Under the pieces are notes generated by a model, which saw only the letters and a list, made by a program, of their open reading frames with translations, was not told the DNA's origin and made no database searches. The translations under genes and the position numbers were made by a program. Source: Ecdyonurus torrentis (taxonomy: Eukaryota > Arthropoda > Insecta > Ephemeroptera > Heptageniidae). From it: DNA of 64,000 nt. Numbering within the stretch: the first letter of the stretch is position 1; each line of letters starts with the position of its first letter. Where the stretch lies: the NCBI GenBank assembly GCA_949318235.1, contig OX439129.1, positions 6,173,116 through 6,237,115 of the forward strand. Reading direction: 5' to 3'. Below, piece by piece: positions 20,666 through 32,821 of the stretch.

Positions 20666-20883
20666 TTAAAGCCATAGACCACATAAAACAACATGTACTT
20701 TTTAATGAGTTTAGCGGTTTACACGCGCGTAAAACAAGCAAGCTGTGGACGTCAGTGACCGCCAGTGGCATTTTGTGAATGGAAAATAATTAGAAATCAA
20801 TGACTCCGGCCAAATCAACGTTGATTTTCAGGTTTGTTAGGATATTATACAACTTTTTTGTTCAAGGTGTTCTAAGCCTTTAA
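20666..20883. mobile_element. chimeric MITE: left end of family B, right half of family A
   Basis: It is flanked by TTAA on both sides. The first 40 bases (TTAAAGCCATAGACC...) are the reverse complement of the right end of family B. From about 20720 onward the sequence is the right half of family A, ending in ttcaaggtgttctaagcct and TTAA. It is shorter than a full A or B copy. Confidence 0.75.
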
Positions 20884-21830
20884 TATTATTTGAAGAGTAA
20901 AAAACTTTTTCTCCGTGTTCCCTCATATAGTAAGAATTGAAGGCCAATGTATAACAATTGATTTTTTTACATTTCAGAGAAATATATTTTTGACGCATCG
21001 ATTTGATGAGAAGTATAAAATATTATTTTGATTGATAATACATTGATAACAGCAATATATAGTCTGAAAGTTGAGAAACAATAAGTTATCAAAGCCAGCT
21101 TTTTGAGTGGTGTTTTCATTCTTCTTATATGTGAAAACCTTTTTACTTTTACAATGCTGGAGTGTTTTAACTCCATCGATCTCAATATCAGCTCCTTTGA
21201 GGGTTAACTTCTGTAAGCTCTTATTTTAATTGAAAGAAATTCAATGCTAATTTGTACAAGAAAGAAAGAAGAAAAAAAAGTAAATATTTGGAAGAAAATT
21301 CCATAGTTTTAATTGCTACTTCAAAATAATTAGTCACCAAAACCAGCTCATCGTCACTAATAATTACAAACAGAAAAAAGTAATTGTGTTTGATTGAAAA
21401 AAAAAAAATCTTTAGCTTAAATTACTAACAAAATTATTATTTTATTATTAAATAAAAAATTAAAATTTAATATTATATAAAATTAACATAATGTAGTTAA
21501 TTATTTTTAATGTAATTATTTTTTCATTAATTATAACAAGATAAAAAACATCTAAAGTAGATTTACTTTTTCCTGCTCTATATTTTCATAATTTTTAACT
21601 TGAAACATTTAGTGTTAAAATTTTATATAATAAAAACTTTACTCATATTGTATGGTAGTTTTATCTTATATAATATGTGGGGACCAAATTAATGTTTAAT
21701 GAACTTGAAAAATAAGTTGACCCACAATTTTTATCTTCTTTTCTTTCTTACAGTTGAGCATGAATTACTTGGGGAATAAAAATTAATGTAACTCAATTAT
21801 GTGGGGTCTTTCAACGTCACAGTGTTGTGG
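20884..21830. other. AT-rich intergenic DNA
   Basis: No gene, RNA or long repeat was recognised. 21400-21720 is extremely AT-rich. Confidence 0.55.
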
Positions 21831-21845
21831 TGCCTCTCTTCTCTT

Positions 21846-21940
<95 letters not shown>
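21831..21940. repeat. (CT)n microsatellite
   Basis: Begins as TCTCT/TCTTCT blocks and continues as about 45 pure CT units. Confidence 0.95.
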
Positions 21941-21943
<3 letters not shown>

Positions 21944-22360
21944 GCTGAGTGAGTAACATGTTTTATATTAAGCATAATTTTTAATGAAATTTAACATGCA
22001 TAACTGCCCAGAAAATTTAGAATAAGGTCAAAAAGTTACACAATTATGGGGCTAATATTTTAGTTGTTATAACTCATTATGGTATACAGTATGTATTATG
22101 TATATTATACAGCATTATATTAGCTTTTAGAAACTTGTGGATATTTTTATTTTGTTATTTTTTCTAAACTTTTATAATAATTTTCATACACAGTCACTCT
22201 ACTGCTATATACGGATACAAATAATATAATGGAGCAATGGGCTTATTAATTCACATACAAAAACATGGTATTGCTATGCAAGTAACATTTTATATACCTG
22301 TGTCTGGACCTATGTGATGCTATACGATAACTCTTTGTAATAATTATTTGTTAAAAACAG
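21941..22360. other. AT-rich intergenic or intronic DNA
   Basis: Lies upstream of the possible exon at 22361. No coding signal, and no strong pyrimidine tract before the acceptor. Confidence 0.5.
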
Positions 22361-22656
22361 ATAATTACATTAAATTTGTTAAGGATAGATTAAGTAAAAC
22401 TGAAGATATCAGCCTGGCCTTTTATAATACCCCTGCATTTAATATTAATGGGTGGAAAGGCCCAAACTGTACAGACAGGCATGTTATTACCCGTTATGCG
22501 GTGCATGGTTTCCACCATGTAATCTGTCAGATTAAAGAATATCACGAGTGTAATGATAAATGTGTATGTTTGTTATGTAATGGCCTATGTACTAGGTACC
22601 ACTTACTTCATTGTCCATCTCGGACCCTATCATTAAGTCAATATGCAAAAATGTAG
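22361..22656 (+). CDS. possible last coding exon of a host gene, Cys/His-rich C-terminus
   Basis: After an acceptor-like aaaaacag (22354-22360) a frame runs open for 97 codons to TAG (22654-22656). Its G+C content is higher than its surroundings. AATAAA follows at 22707-22712, about 50 bases after the stop. The peptide has a cluster of Cys and His (for example CNDKCVCLLCNGLC near its end) with a GFHH motif before it, which could be a disulfide-rich or metal-binding domain. I do not recognise the family. No partner exon was found upstream. It might be a retained fragment of a gene instead of a live exon. Confidence 0.4.
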
Positions 22657-22706
22657 ACTTATAGAGTGCAATGTAAATATATATGTATAAGTACACCTTG
22701 GTGTTT

Positions 22707-22716
22707 AATAAATAAA
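22707..22716 (+). terminator. poly(A) signal pair
   Basis: Overlapping AATAAA at 22707-22712 and 22711-22716, placed as expected for the 3' end of the exon above. Confidence 0.4.
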
Positions 22717-22841
22717 ATAAATAAATAATTCAAGAGTGCATAAAAATGCTTCTTTTTTTTTTTTTTTTTTTTTTTTTACAATGTGTGTACAGAATTATAG
22801 AATTATGTGTGCTTACAGTATAGCATATTTTTTATCTATAC

Positions 22842-23100
22842 ACACTCTAAAAAAAGTGCATTACTTTAGTTACGAATCCTATCATAGTTAAGATAAACAC
22901 TTTTAAGTTATTATGAGTAGCTAAAATAATGCATTTTAGCAAGTTATTAACAATAGCTCATTTAACTTAAAATAGCTTTAAAAAAATTTAAAAAACATAA
23001 ATTAGCTATTGCATTATTGTAGCTACTCGTTATAACTTAAATGTGATTTAAAAATAAGTTGGTATTCGTGACTAAAATAATGCACTCTGTTTTAGAGTGC
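22842..23100. mobile_element. foldback element with arms of about 110 bp
   Basis: cactctaaaaaaagtgcatt on the left pairs with aatgcactctgttttagagtg on the right. The arms continue inward through gtagctac-type segments around 22917 and 23020. It has no coding capacity and is probably a palindromic MITE. Confidence 0.75.
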
Positions 23101-23818
23101 AGTTTAGCAATAATTAGCCAGCTACCTATTTATTGTTATATGAAGTTGATATTTGTAATTAAATAATAATGTTTAAAATATGTTTCTTATGGTACAGTAC
23201 GTTCAATTGACGCAATATTTTCAATTTGCAATTTTCAATCTCCATTCAAAAACATAAAATCCAATTATTTAAAATATTTCATCACTAGACTTTATTTCGT
23301 TGATTGATTTTGCCATACAGTTAACTTATTTCCAAGTTGTCATGGCAATAATTAAATTTTGAATAAAAAGAAAGCAAATTTTTCTCTCCCACATTCTTAG
23401 TCTCTACCTGAGGCAAAAGATTAGGATTTCCGTGTCTTGACTTCTATCATACAGTACTATTATATCATCATACATATTTCCCTTTCTTGTGTTCTAACTT
23501 GTTGTTTACGATATCTGTGTTTGACTGTGACACGACTATGTAAGGTAGGTGAAAAATATTAATTGGAAAGCGCATGCAAGCGAGCAAATCTCATCAACAC
23601 CAATTATCACGTAATCCAAGCCGTTGTGATGGGGAATATCTCGCGATCTCATTTACTTATCCTGATTAAAGCACACATTTCTCCAATTACGTTTAAAATA
23701 AATAATGGTTTACTTAAGGGTTTACGTCATTTACTTTAATAATGCTGGGGTTGGTTCTGCACACAAATATTCAGCTTTCAAAAAATTAGATGATATATAT
23801 TTTTTTCCTTTGTTAAAA
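23101..23818. other. intergenic DNA, moderate G+C near 23560-23680
   Basis: 23570-23670 is less AT-rich than usual and holds no long frame. No repeat partner was found in the window. Confidence 0.5.
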
Positions 23819-24171
23819 GAATAGACCAGGAGAAAACATAAGCATTTATATCACAAAACACTTGATGGGACTTACATAAATAACTTTAATTTGTCTCAAA
23901 ACCCAACTTTAGCTCCGTAGCAGTGATCAGAAAATTTCGATTTATGCAACCCGCACAACATTTTTTTTTCTTTTTACTAATTTGTGAATGTTTTTGACGT
24001 CAGAAACATGAATAGTCACGCAAGTTGCATACTTTACAGTATTTTCATGCTCTCTCTTGGGGCTACATTAACATTCTGGTAAAAATTGTCATCAGTTTTG
24101 AAGATCCTATTTCGTGTTTATTCATTAAAAAGCACATATATTATGTTGTTTTATGTGGTCTATGGCTTTAA
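23819..24171 (+). mobile_element. MITE family B, copy 3
   Basis: Full length relative to the copy at 29359 except for a diverged left terminus. The right end tggtctatggct is followed by TTAA (24168-24171). TGACGTCA at 23995-24002. Confidence 0.85.
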
Positions 24172-24412
24172 GGTATAAAAGTTGGATGTTTCAACAACAA
24201 CTTATTTTTGTATATTTTCCTTCATTTTTGCATAAGAAAATAACGAAGCTGATGATTTTAAAGCTCAATAGTTGTGCGTAGTTTACAGAACTAAGCTGAA
24301 GTTCTAAACAAATGTAAGAACAAGATCAACCAATGAGAGTGTATACCAATCATTGTTCAAATTCATGATTATTTGTCACTTTCCTTTACAGATCCAACTT
24401 AAGTTCCTACTG

Positions 24413-24615
24413 AAAGAATAAATTACGTAATTTATGCTACATTTATGTCATTATAGCATAAATTATGCTATATTGAAACACCATAAATAATTATGCTGTA
24501 CAACATAATATATATGCTATGTAACATAGTTATTATGCAATCATATAACATGGATTATGCTGTATTGAACAATTTATGCTGAAAATAAGCCAGCATAATT
24601 ATTACGTATTTATTT
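24413..24615. mobile_element. AT-rich MITE family F, copy 1
   Basis: Ends GAATAAATTACGTAATTTAT and, inverted, attacgtatttattttt. The inside is a chain of GCATAAATTATGC-type palindromes. Four more copies are in the window. Confidence 0.7.
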
Positions 24616-24677
24616 TTGTACATGTAGAGCAGTGAACAAACATGACGACGATTTCTCTATGTTCTGCTTGTGTGGTT

Positions 24678-24991
24678 TATAGGGTGTATGCATGAATATG
24701 CATGTATATAATATGTATGTTGGATCACTCAATAACATGGGCGGCATAGGAAAATAAAACATTTTGCCAGTTTAAAACCACTATGCAATATTTTTGAGAG
24801 CATTGATGCTGTAACTATGTTGAATTAGTATCTCAAGTATGTGAGAAAAATAACATGAACAAAAAAGTACACGATTTAACACAGAAAATTGGCTTAAATG
24901 AAGTTTTTCCAATGCTGAGCAATGTTATTCACTACTCCAGTATGGCCTCTCCAAGCGCATTGAATATGACGTCATCTACATACACCCTATA
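24678..24991 (+). mobile_element. MITE family E, copy 1
   Basis: 314 bp with inverted ends TATAGGGTGTATG and CATACACCCTATA. Internal marks: tggatcactcaataacatgg and gctgagcaatgtt. TGACGTCA at 24966-24973 just inside the right end. TA or TATA is the likely target duplication. Confidence 0.85.
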
Positions 24992-25656
24992 TGGCCAGTT
25001 CTATGTTTTTGTTACTCGCATAAGTCAGATCAGAATACTTCGTAAACTTTTCTCTTTTTTTTCTCTTTTTTTTCTGTATATTTTATATTCTCCGGAACAC
25101 GAAAAACTAACAATAAATAATAATGATGCTTTATATAAATCTCAGTAAAAAGAAAATTTCAAATTATGTTGTACGAACAACATTGTTAAGCTGTTCTTTA
25201 GCGTCATAATTTGTTTTTATGTTTACTTTCATTTCATTACTATTTTACGCAATAGAAGCTTTATTACTTTGAGAAGTAAGTATACAACATAATCAAGACA
25301 ACATTATACAGCTAACTCTATAACTCTAGCTTTTTCTTTCTCTTTTTCTTTGTTTCTTTTTTTTTTTACGTGAGGAAATTGCGTATTAGTTTGTAGAAAG
25401 TTTAGAAGGAATCTAAAATTATTTATATCCATAAATCTCCACATGTTTGTGCATGGACCATGCACTGAACATAAAAATATAGCACGCAAAGTTTTAGATT
25501 GAAAACTGTTACGTTGCACGTTGTTTTTATATGTATAATAATATTATTATACTATAATACATATAACATATAATATAATATACTTATATACACTTTTGAA
25601 TTGTTATTTATATACATACATACACACCTTTTGTTACATTTAACTGGTCTTAAGCT

Positions 25657-25659
<3 letters not shown>
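24992..25659. other. AT-rich intergenic DNA
   Basis: T-rich stretches at 25048-25075 and 25320-25370. No gene was recognised. Confidence 0.55.

Positions 25660-25754
<95 letters not shown>
25660..25754. repeat. (GA)n microsatellite
   Basis: About 47 GA units without interruption. Confidence 0.95.
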
Positions 25755-25755
<1 letters not shown>

Positions 25756-25849
25756 GATAAGCAAGATTTAAAGTATGTTTATTGAAATATAAAAAACAGC
25801 TAAATCTAAAAAATAATAAAATAACACATTTGCTCAAAATGTTTTCCGC

Positions 25850-26045
25850 ACGTAAAATATAAATTACGTGATTTATTCTGTATTGAACCGTTGCTGTATT
25901 ATACAGCATAAATGTTGATATTTCGCAATAACATAAGTAATTATGCTGAACATCTCAACTATCATTGTATAATATAGCATAAATTATGTTATTATTTTGC
26001 TGTATTGTGCTAGTATAAGTTAAGTATTTATTTTTGTGAACGAGT
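25850..26045. mobile_element. AT-rich MITE family F, copy 2
   Basis: Same end (taaattacgt...tttattctgt) and same internal GCATAAATTATG palindromes as 24413-24615, diverged. Confidence 0.6.
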
Positions 26046-26876
26046 AATTGAAAGTCCTTCAAAAACGGATATTTCACTCTCATGCGTTTACTATTATAAA
26101 CTATACGAAGAAAACGTCACAGATCCGGTTTACATAGTATGTACTGACTGACTTTGGCAAAGAGAAATATATTTGCAATGTTAATATAAATAAATCAAAA
26201 ACACATTTACGTGTGTCGTGCGAGTAACATGTCAAATATATCCTGCTTGTTGCTCGTAACCACTCTTGCTTTAAATGTAAAAAAATAAAAAAAGTCAATG
26301 TTTTTATAACGCTTGTATTATATTATGGCATGCAGGTATCAAAGCTAAGATTTTCATCAGCATACCAGTTTAATTTTTTGTTAATCAGATCTGAAATTAG
26401 CCATAAATTATATTAAAAATTTTTGCGTGCATTTTCCCGTGTTTATTTTCTTGATATGTGTTATATATAGGTCTGGTGACATTATAATGATTGATAGATG
26501 TTGTCACATTTTATAATATTTGTAAAATATTTTGATATATTTTGCATTTTACTTTATGCATCACAAAGCTGCGCTGTCATCCATGATAAAGTGTTCAAAT
26601 ATCATATTATTTTGGGCATATTTAAACTTAGTTTTGTTATGGAATACATCATAATTTCAGTATTTTTTTAACCAATGTATTTACTGCTGCAATCTAAAGA
26701 CCTTTTACTGAGAAATATATGAGAAATTCATAAAAAATAAATAAAAATATATTTTTGCGATATTTTCAACTTCATTGCAATTGCATTGCAATTGAATAAT
26801 AATAATAATAATATTGTTATTTCTAATAATGGGAGCAAACCATAATGGGAGGAAAAAAAATTAAAATAGTGCAGTA
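26046..26876. other. AT-rich intergenic DNA
   Basis: Contains a short (AAT)n near 26796-26812. No gene was recognised. Confidence 0.55.
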
Positions 26877-27146
26877 TTTTTATTGCATATTCTAAAAGAG
26901 GATATCGTCTTGAATCGGTAGATATGCGATTTTCTAATTTTTGAGTTTATCAAGTTTTTAATAAATTTTTGATAGTCGTAAAGTGACCTCATGATCGGCA
27001 CCTTTTTCCTAATGATTACCGACCGTGATGTTGTTTTTTCGATTCTCAAACACGAATTAAAAATACTCAAATGAACTCAAACAATAGAAATTTGAGTATC
27101 AATCGATTCAGGACAATGCATTCTTTTAGAAGGTAAAATAAAATTA
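26877..27146. mobile_element. MITE family G, copy 2
   Basis: Inverted ends TTTATTGCATATTCTAAAAG and cttttagaaggtaaaataaa, with inner arms carrying the GAATCGGT / AATCGATTC segments. The CRE-like sites are present only in diverged form (gtgacctcat, ccgtgatgtt). Confidence 0.75.
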
Positions 27147-27174
27147 CACCACTTTTTTTTTGTCTTTCCCATTC

Positions 27175-27340
27175 TACAGTCTCCGCCACCTAAGGATGTG
27201 ACCAATGAGAGAGCGCCAAAAAACTCTCCATTTAGTTAACATTACCCCACCTCCTAGTGACCTTGAGCGCTTCAGCGTCTATTGGCCCATGGATCGATTT
27301 CGATTAATCGCAAACATCCTTAGGTGACACGGACTGTATA
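27175..27340. mobile_element. foldback element, 166 bp
   Basis: TACAGTC...CACCTAAGGATGT on the left pairs with acatccttaggtgacacgg and actgta on the right. The G+C-rich centre has no frame. Confidence 0.75.
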
Positions 27341-27402
27341 ATAGTGAAAAATAAAATAAATATGTTGAGTTTTATACAAAACTTCTAACATATATACGAG
27401 AA

Positions 27403-27404
<2 letters not shown>

Positions 27405-27453
<49 letters not shown>
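27405..27453. repeat. (CT)n microsatellite
   Basis: About 24 CT units with one TTT interruption. Confidence 0.9.
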
Positions 27454-27488
27454 GTATAAAGTATAATTATTTTTTACAATGGTGTTGT

Positions 27489-27590
27489 TCGTAAACCCTG
27501 TTCTTTTGCACCAAAAAAAGCGCATTCCATTTGAATAACCAAAGTTGATCGTCATTTTAGTAGCAGAGAACAGACAGGGTTTACGAAAAG
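27489..27590 (-). mobile_element. small foldback element, second copy of the 1.85-kb repeat
   Basis: Ends TTCGTAAACCCTGT and ACAGGGTTTACGAA are perfect inverted repeats. The right half matches 1851-1925 in reverse. Confidence 0.7.
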
Positions 27591-28214
27591 CATTAATGAT
27601 TCAATTAAACAAATAAAACTAAAACGAGCGTGCATTTGTTTGAAAGAAATTCTTACACATATATGTAAAACTTGATGTAAATTACAGCACTTTAAGAAGT
27701 TTCTTCCAAACACTTTTGTCAACAAAAAGTATATTATGCTATGTGTAATCAACATAAAAGCTCAACAAGCATGCAAAATGAAAATCTATGTCGCTAATTT
27801 TAATTCAAAATAAGCTCTAAAAACTTACATCCAATTTGAATGACTCATATTTGAAACAAACTAAAACTGTTTTTGTTGTCAAACGGTGATGCTTAAGACA
27901 CAGGGTCGGATCAACCATAAGCTGAGGTTGGCCCTTAGGTTTTTTGACCCTCAAAGGGCAGTTACGATCCTCTTGGGTCAGTTATCCTCCGACGGGATTG
28001 AGGCCTAAATTTGTTTCGATACCTCCAGCCTAAATTCTGAGAGCAATTTCGTTTCTTTGAAAGTTAAATTATTTAAAATTATAGCTTTTTTTTATTATTT
28101 AAATTTTATGTATATAAAATTTCTTTATGTATATATTTGGCAGTGTTTAAAAAAGGAATACAAATAAGTAGATTATGCTGCACGGAAAACATACATTAAA
28201 AAATATATATTCAG
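27591..28214. other. intergenic DNA
   Basis: 27900-28050 is richer in G+C (tgaccctcaaagggcagtt and surrounding) but holds no frame. Possibly an unplaced repeat. Confidence 0.5.
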
Positions 28215-28614
28215 TTAAGGCGGTGGGGGACCGACTTGGACCGGAAATCGCTAAAAGAACAACTATATTTTCCCAATAATTTTTTGTACATGATTTAATT
28301 GCAATAAAACAAACACTATAATTATCAAATAAAACAAAGTAAATTTAAAATATAATTTTTTCATACCAACAAAAATTTTAATGATATTTTTAATTGTAAA
28401 AAAGTTTCTAATTTGACTAAAATTTCCCGCTCAAATTTGAATTTCCACATTTACATGTTATATTTAAAGTGTAATAACTTAAATATTTGATCGTGTTTTC
28501 ACATGTTTGACATAACTAAATTTTTAAGTAACATTTCTTCTTTACTTTGTGTTAATATTATTATTCGCAACCGTCCTAGTTTGCGAGATATCAGTCGGTC
28601 ACCTACCCCCTTAA
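28215..28614. mobile_element. TTAA-flanked MITE, 400 bp (family Q)
   Basis: TTAA at 28215-28218 and 28611-28614. Inverted ends GGCGGTGGGGGACCGACT and AGTCGGTCACCTACCCCC. The interior is AT-rich without coding capacity. Single copy in the window. Confidence 0.7.
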
Positions 28615-28966
28615 ATAGATGTAACTCTTCAGTACAAACCAATAGCTTGGCTTATAAAAGTTTAAACAGTAACTCGTTAGTATATACGTAATTTCTTCAG
28701 TGGTAAATAATTAGCTCTTTAGATCATAATTTTTTTGTAGGTATCTAACAAATTTATTATAAAAAAAGTCGAAATAGATACTGTTTAGTTACTTTTTTTT
28801 TTCCGTGTGTAACATTGTTTTGCTACAATTGCAGAAAATAGCATAAATGTGATAATTACTAAAGTCAATTGTATCACAATTTGGCATAACAAGCGTGTCC
28901 TTGATGTTTCTGCAGTATAATTATTGTTAAAAGTTATTGGTCTAAAAAATGATTATTAAAAATGTT
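28615..28966. other. AT-rich intergenic DNA
   Basis: Nothing recognised. Confidence 0.5.
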
Positions 28967-29362
28967 TAAAACCCTTGTCAACTTACTTTTTTATCATTTA
29001 GAATACTAGATTGATAATTACCGTTCCTTATTATTAACCATGAATTAGTCACCAACACGTTGATTTTGCATGTGTTATTTATTTTTTTTAGACGGTTATT
29101 TCACGCATCTGACGTCACAATGTACCGATGGGGCTGTGATGGCGTGCAAAGAACTTGATGGAAGGGGTTAAATTTATCATCTGACCAGAGCGGTGACTGT
29201 GATTGGCGGTCGTACATTGTGACGTCAGATGCGTGAAATAACTGTCAAAATGAAAATAAATACAACATCAACGTGTTGGTGTCTAATTCATGGATAATAA
29301 GGTATGGTAATTATCAATCTAGTATTCTAAATGATAAAAAAGCAAGTTAACAAGGGTTTTAA
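28967..29362. mobile_element. foldback MITE with arms of about 165 bp (family C)
   Basis: TTAA-AACCCTTG at the left (28967) and CAAGGGTT-TTAA at the right (29351-29362). The arms pair almost continuously and each carries TGACGTCA (29110-29117 and 29220-29227) close to the centre. Its right TTAA is also the left TTAA of the next element. Confidence 0.85.
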
Positions 29363-29692
29363 AGGCATAGAAAACATGAAAACATTTGCATTTACATCAC
29401 AAAACACTTGATGGGACTTATATAAATAACGTTAGTTGGTCTCAAAACCCAACTGTAACACCGTAACAGTGATCAAAAAATTTAGATTTATGCAACACTC
29501 ACAACATTTTCATTCTAGTTTTTGCCTGTTAATGACGTCATAAACAGGAATATTCACGCAAATTACATACCTTACATATTTTTCAAGCTCTTTTGTGGGG
29601 CTACATTAACACTCTGGTAAAAAATATAATCAGCTTTGTAGATCCCATTCTGTGTTTAGAACATGTTGTTTCAATGTTTTCTATGCCTTTAA
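29359..29692 (+). mobile_element. MITE family B, complete reference copy (copy 4)
   Basis: 334 bp between TTAA at 29359-29362 and 29689-29692. Perfect terminal repeats AGGCATAGAAAAC and GTTTTCTATGCCT. TGACGTCA at 29533-29540. TTAA targets and a TTAAAGG start are typical of Kolobok-superfamily (T2-type) elements. The assignment rests on ends only. Confidence 0.88.
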
Positions 29693-30573
29693 GATACATA
29701 CATGTAATACGGTTGAAAAAGCCATGTTTGTAAATAAAGTTAATTATTATTATTAAATTGCAGAGTGCGCAGGTCTCCAACTAGACAACCCGACTCTGTA
29801 TTATACAGATACAAAAATATAAACACTAAAACTTTATATGGTAAATTTAAATATTTTAATTATAATTTTAAGTAATAATATATACCATCCTCATCCATCC
29901 AGAGGGATAAATAAAAGTAATGTTTAATGACAAGAAACATAAAAGTGGATGCTGCTCGGTGTTTAAAACAGAAGAGATATCGCAATAAGAAAATATTTTA
30001 TTGTACAATTTTATAGACTTGAACATAGCACTACATTCGAGATTATTTGTTTTCTACAAATTTATGGATTGGATTTAATGTCAACACATTTTTATTATTT
30101 TCCTTTTTTTTCTTTTTTTTCTAGCTTTATATTTATCTTAATACTTTTCTCTCTCTCCAGCAAACACTTTCCAGATATTTTTATGGATATAAAAAAATAA
30201 AAAAACAAACAGGATACAAATAAAAATGTATCACTCCGTATATACGTAAATATAAAAATATATATTTTTATTCTCTTTCTTTCTTAAAATCACAATTTTT
30301 GTTTTGTTATAAGCAAAATCATTTTGCATGTTTTTTATTTAATAAAACTGTTTTGTTTTCAGAGTACATAAAATATTTTGATCTAATATGCTTTGAGGTG
30401 TTTCGTTTATTTTTCTCTTTCTAAATTGTGTTTATTTTTACATGATAGAGGTGACATATTTATGGTGAATATTATGTTTTCTCTTTTATTTCGTTTTTAT
30501 TTCTATATCGTTGCAGAATTATTTAAAGTATTTATTATACCGTAGAGCTATATTATAAAAAGTTTTTTTTTAC
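29693..30573. other. AT-rich intergenic DNA
   Basis: No gene or repeat partner was recognised. Confidence 0.55.
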
Positions 30574-30578
30574 GTGTA

Positions 30579-30611
<33 letters not shown>
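30574..30611. repeat. poly(A) tract
   Basis: An A-run of about 37 bases bordering the 5S-derived element. Confidence 0.9.
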
Positions 30612-30613
<2 letters not shown>

Positions 30614-30940
30614 ATCATGACGCCATAATACCTTTTGGTGTAACGTGTAACCCAGGATTAAACCTTTCCAGTAAGGGCTTTAATGTATGATCTGAGGCTT
30701 ACCAGACCTCAGGCTCAACCTGTTATTACACTATCCTGGGCTAGACTCGACTATTCTGTGCGACTCAGACCACTGACTTATTGGAAAATCCAAGAAATGA
30801 CCACTCACGTTAGCAAGCAGTGGTCAAGCCACGCCGCCAGTCTTTGTGTACCGTTTTACCCATCCAAGTACTGACCACGCTCGACGTTGCTTAACTTTGG
30901 TGATCCAATGAGAATCAGTTCAGACAACGCGATGCAACTG
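30612..30940 (-). mobile_element. 5S-rRNA-derived SINE-like element
   Basis: On the minus strand the first 80 or so bases (30940-30859) follow 5S rRNA. They include the near-perfect stretch GATCACCAAAGTTAAGCAAC and then AGCGTGGTCAGTACTTGGAT, which cover the internal RNA polymerase III promoter (box A and most of box C). After ggatgggt the match stops and about 240 unrelated bases follow. This is the architecture of 5S-headed SINEs (SINE3 class). The 3' side ends at a T-run on the minus strand, not a poly(A) tail. A fused 5S pseudogene is the alternative. Confidence 0.75.
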
Positions 30941-31456
30941 TATTTTCATGAATATTTATTTTTTATTTTATTATTATTATTATTATTTTTGAAGTTTCTA
31001 TTATTATTATTTACTTACTTATTTAAAAATGTAGTAAAATATTCTTGAGAAAGTAATTGTAGAAGAAGTCAATTACAAATAAAAAACATTTATTTAAAAG
31101 AAAGACATTTTCTACATCCATTCCATAGTTCTTGAACACGGAAAAAAGAAACAATTTCTCCATCTCAACTTTTACATCTTTAAACATTGAGATATAACAA
31201 AGGAAAACGTTTAATATAATTACAAAATTTTACGTAGGTGGTTGAGGGGGAGACTCATTATTAGAATAGGTTTCATTAACTCTTGATTCAAATTAATAAA
31301 TTGTATATAAGTTTTGTTAAGGCGTATTCGTTTATTTTTAGCTTTAAAAGCGCAAATACTACGTAATTATTTAGGAAATTTGATAGTAAAATTTTAATGC
31401 AATCAAAATGTTTTAATTTTCCAAGATGTTAAAGTTTCAGTACAAAATTGGTCCAC
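30941..31456. other. AT-rich intergenic DNA
   Basis: (TTA)n-like stretch at 30968-31010. No gene was recognised. Confidence 0.55.
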
Positions 31457-32068
<612 letters not shown>

Positions 32069-32252
32069 AGTATTATTTACACGACGCGTAAATTTGACGC
32101 ACGGCGACGATGAAACAAAAGTTGGAGCAATGTAAACAAATGGAGCCGTTCACATTGGTTTGGAAAATTACATGTCAACGGCTCCATTTGTTTACATGGT
32201 TCCAGCTTTGTTTATCAGTCGACGTGCGTCAAATTTACGTGTCATGTGAATA
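32069..32252. mobile_element. foldback element with arms of about 75 bp
   Basis: gtaaatttgacgcac (left) pairs with gtgcgtcaaatttac (right). The inner arms tgtaaacaaatggagccgtt and aacggctccatttgtttaca are perfect complements. A short frame through it is a by-product. Confidence 0.8.
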
Positions 32253-32509
32253 CTACTTTACAAGTGAAAAAGAGTCGTCAATTTTTCTTTTCTAGCTTAA
32301 AACACTAATAAGATTTTCTTTAGTATTCGTATACGAGAAATATACCCCAATAAAAGTCTTCGGTATAGTGATTTTATTAAAAAAAAAAAAAAAAGAAAAA
32401 AAAAAAAAAGATGATTGCTCAATGCTAAAATATAGAAAATTAGTGGAAACTTGCTATTTTCTATGCCGTTCTGTGATTGGCTAGACAGCTACGCGGGTAA
32501 CATACATTC
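32253..32509. other. intergenic DNA with an A-rich tract
   Basis: A-run at 32380-32408. Nothing else recognised. Confidence 0.5.
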
Positions 32510-32821
32510 TATAGGGTAGGGTATATTATGTCAAAGTCGACGCCTTGAATCACTCAATAACATGGGCCGTCATACAGGAAAATCAATCATTTTGCCAGTT
32601 TAAAAATACTATTAGTAATATTTTTGATAGCATTGATGCTGTTAATAGGTTGAATTAATATCTCAAGTATGTGAGAAAAATAATAATAATAAAAAAAAAA
32701 AAAATGACCGGTTGTCCAAAGAAAAAAAAAACATGTTTGCCTAATGCTGAGCAATGTTGTTCATTGCTCCAGTATGGCGTTGAAGCGCATTCGATTTGAC
32801 GTCATGCGCTATCACCCTATA
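32510..32821 (+). mobile_element. MITE family E, copy 2
   Basis: Ends TATAGGGTAGGG and atcaccctata. Internal caataacatgggc and gctgagcaatgtt as in copy 1. TGACGTCA at 32797-32804. Confidence 0.82.

Noticed and set aside
20967..21185. 72-codon minus-strand frame
   Set aside because: Low-complexity AT-driven composition and no start context.
30683..30874. 63-codon plus frame
   Set aside because: It lies antisense within the 5S-derived SINE and is not a gene.
32110..32295. 61-codon frame
   Set aside because: It passes through both arms of the foldback at 32069-32252.
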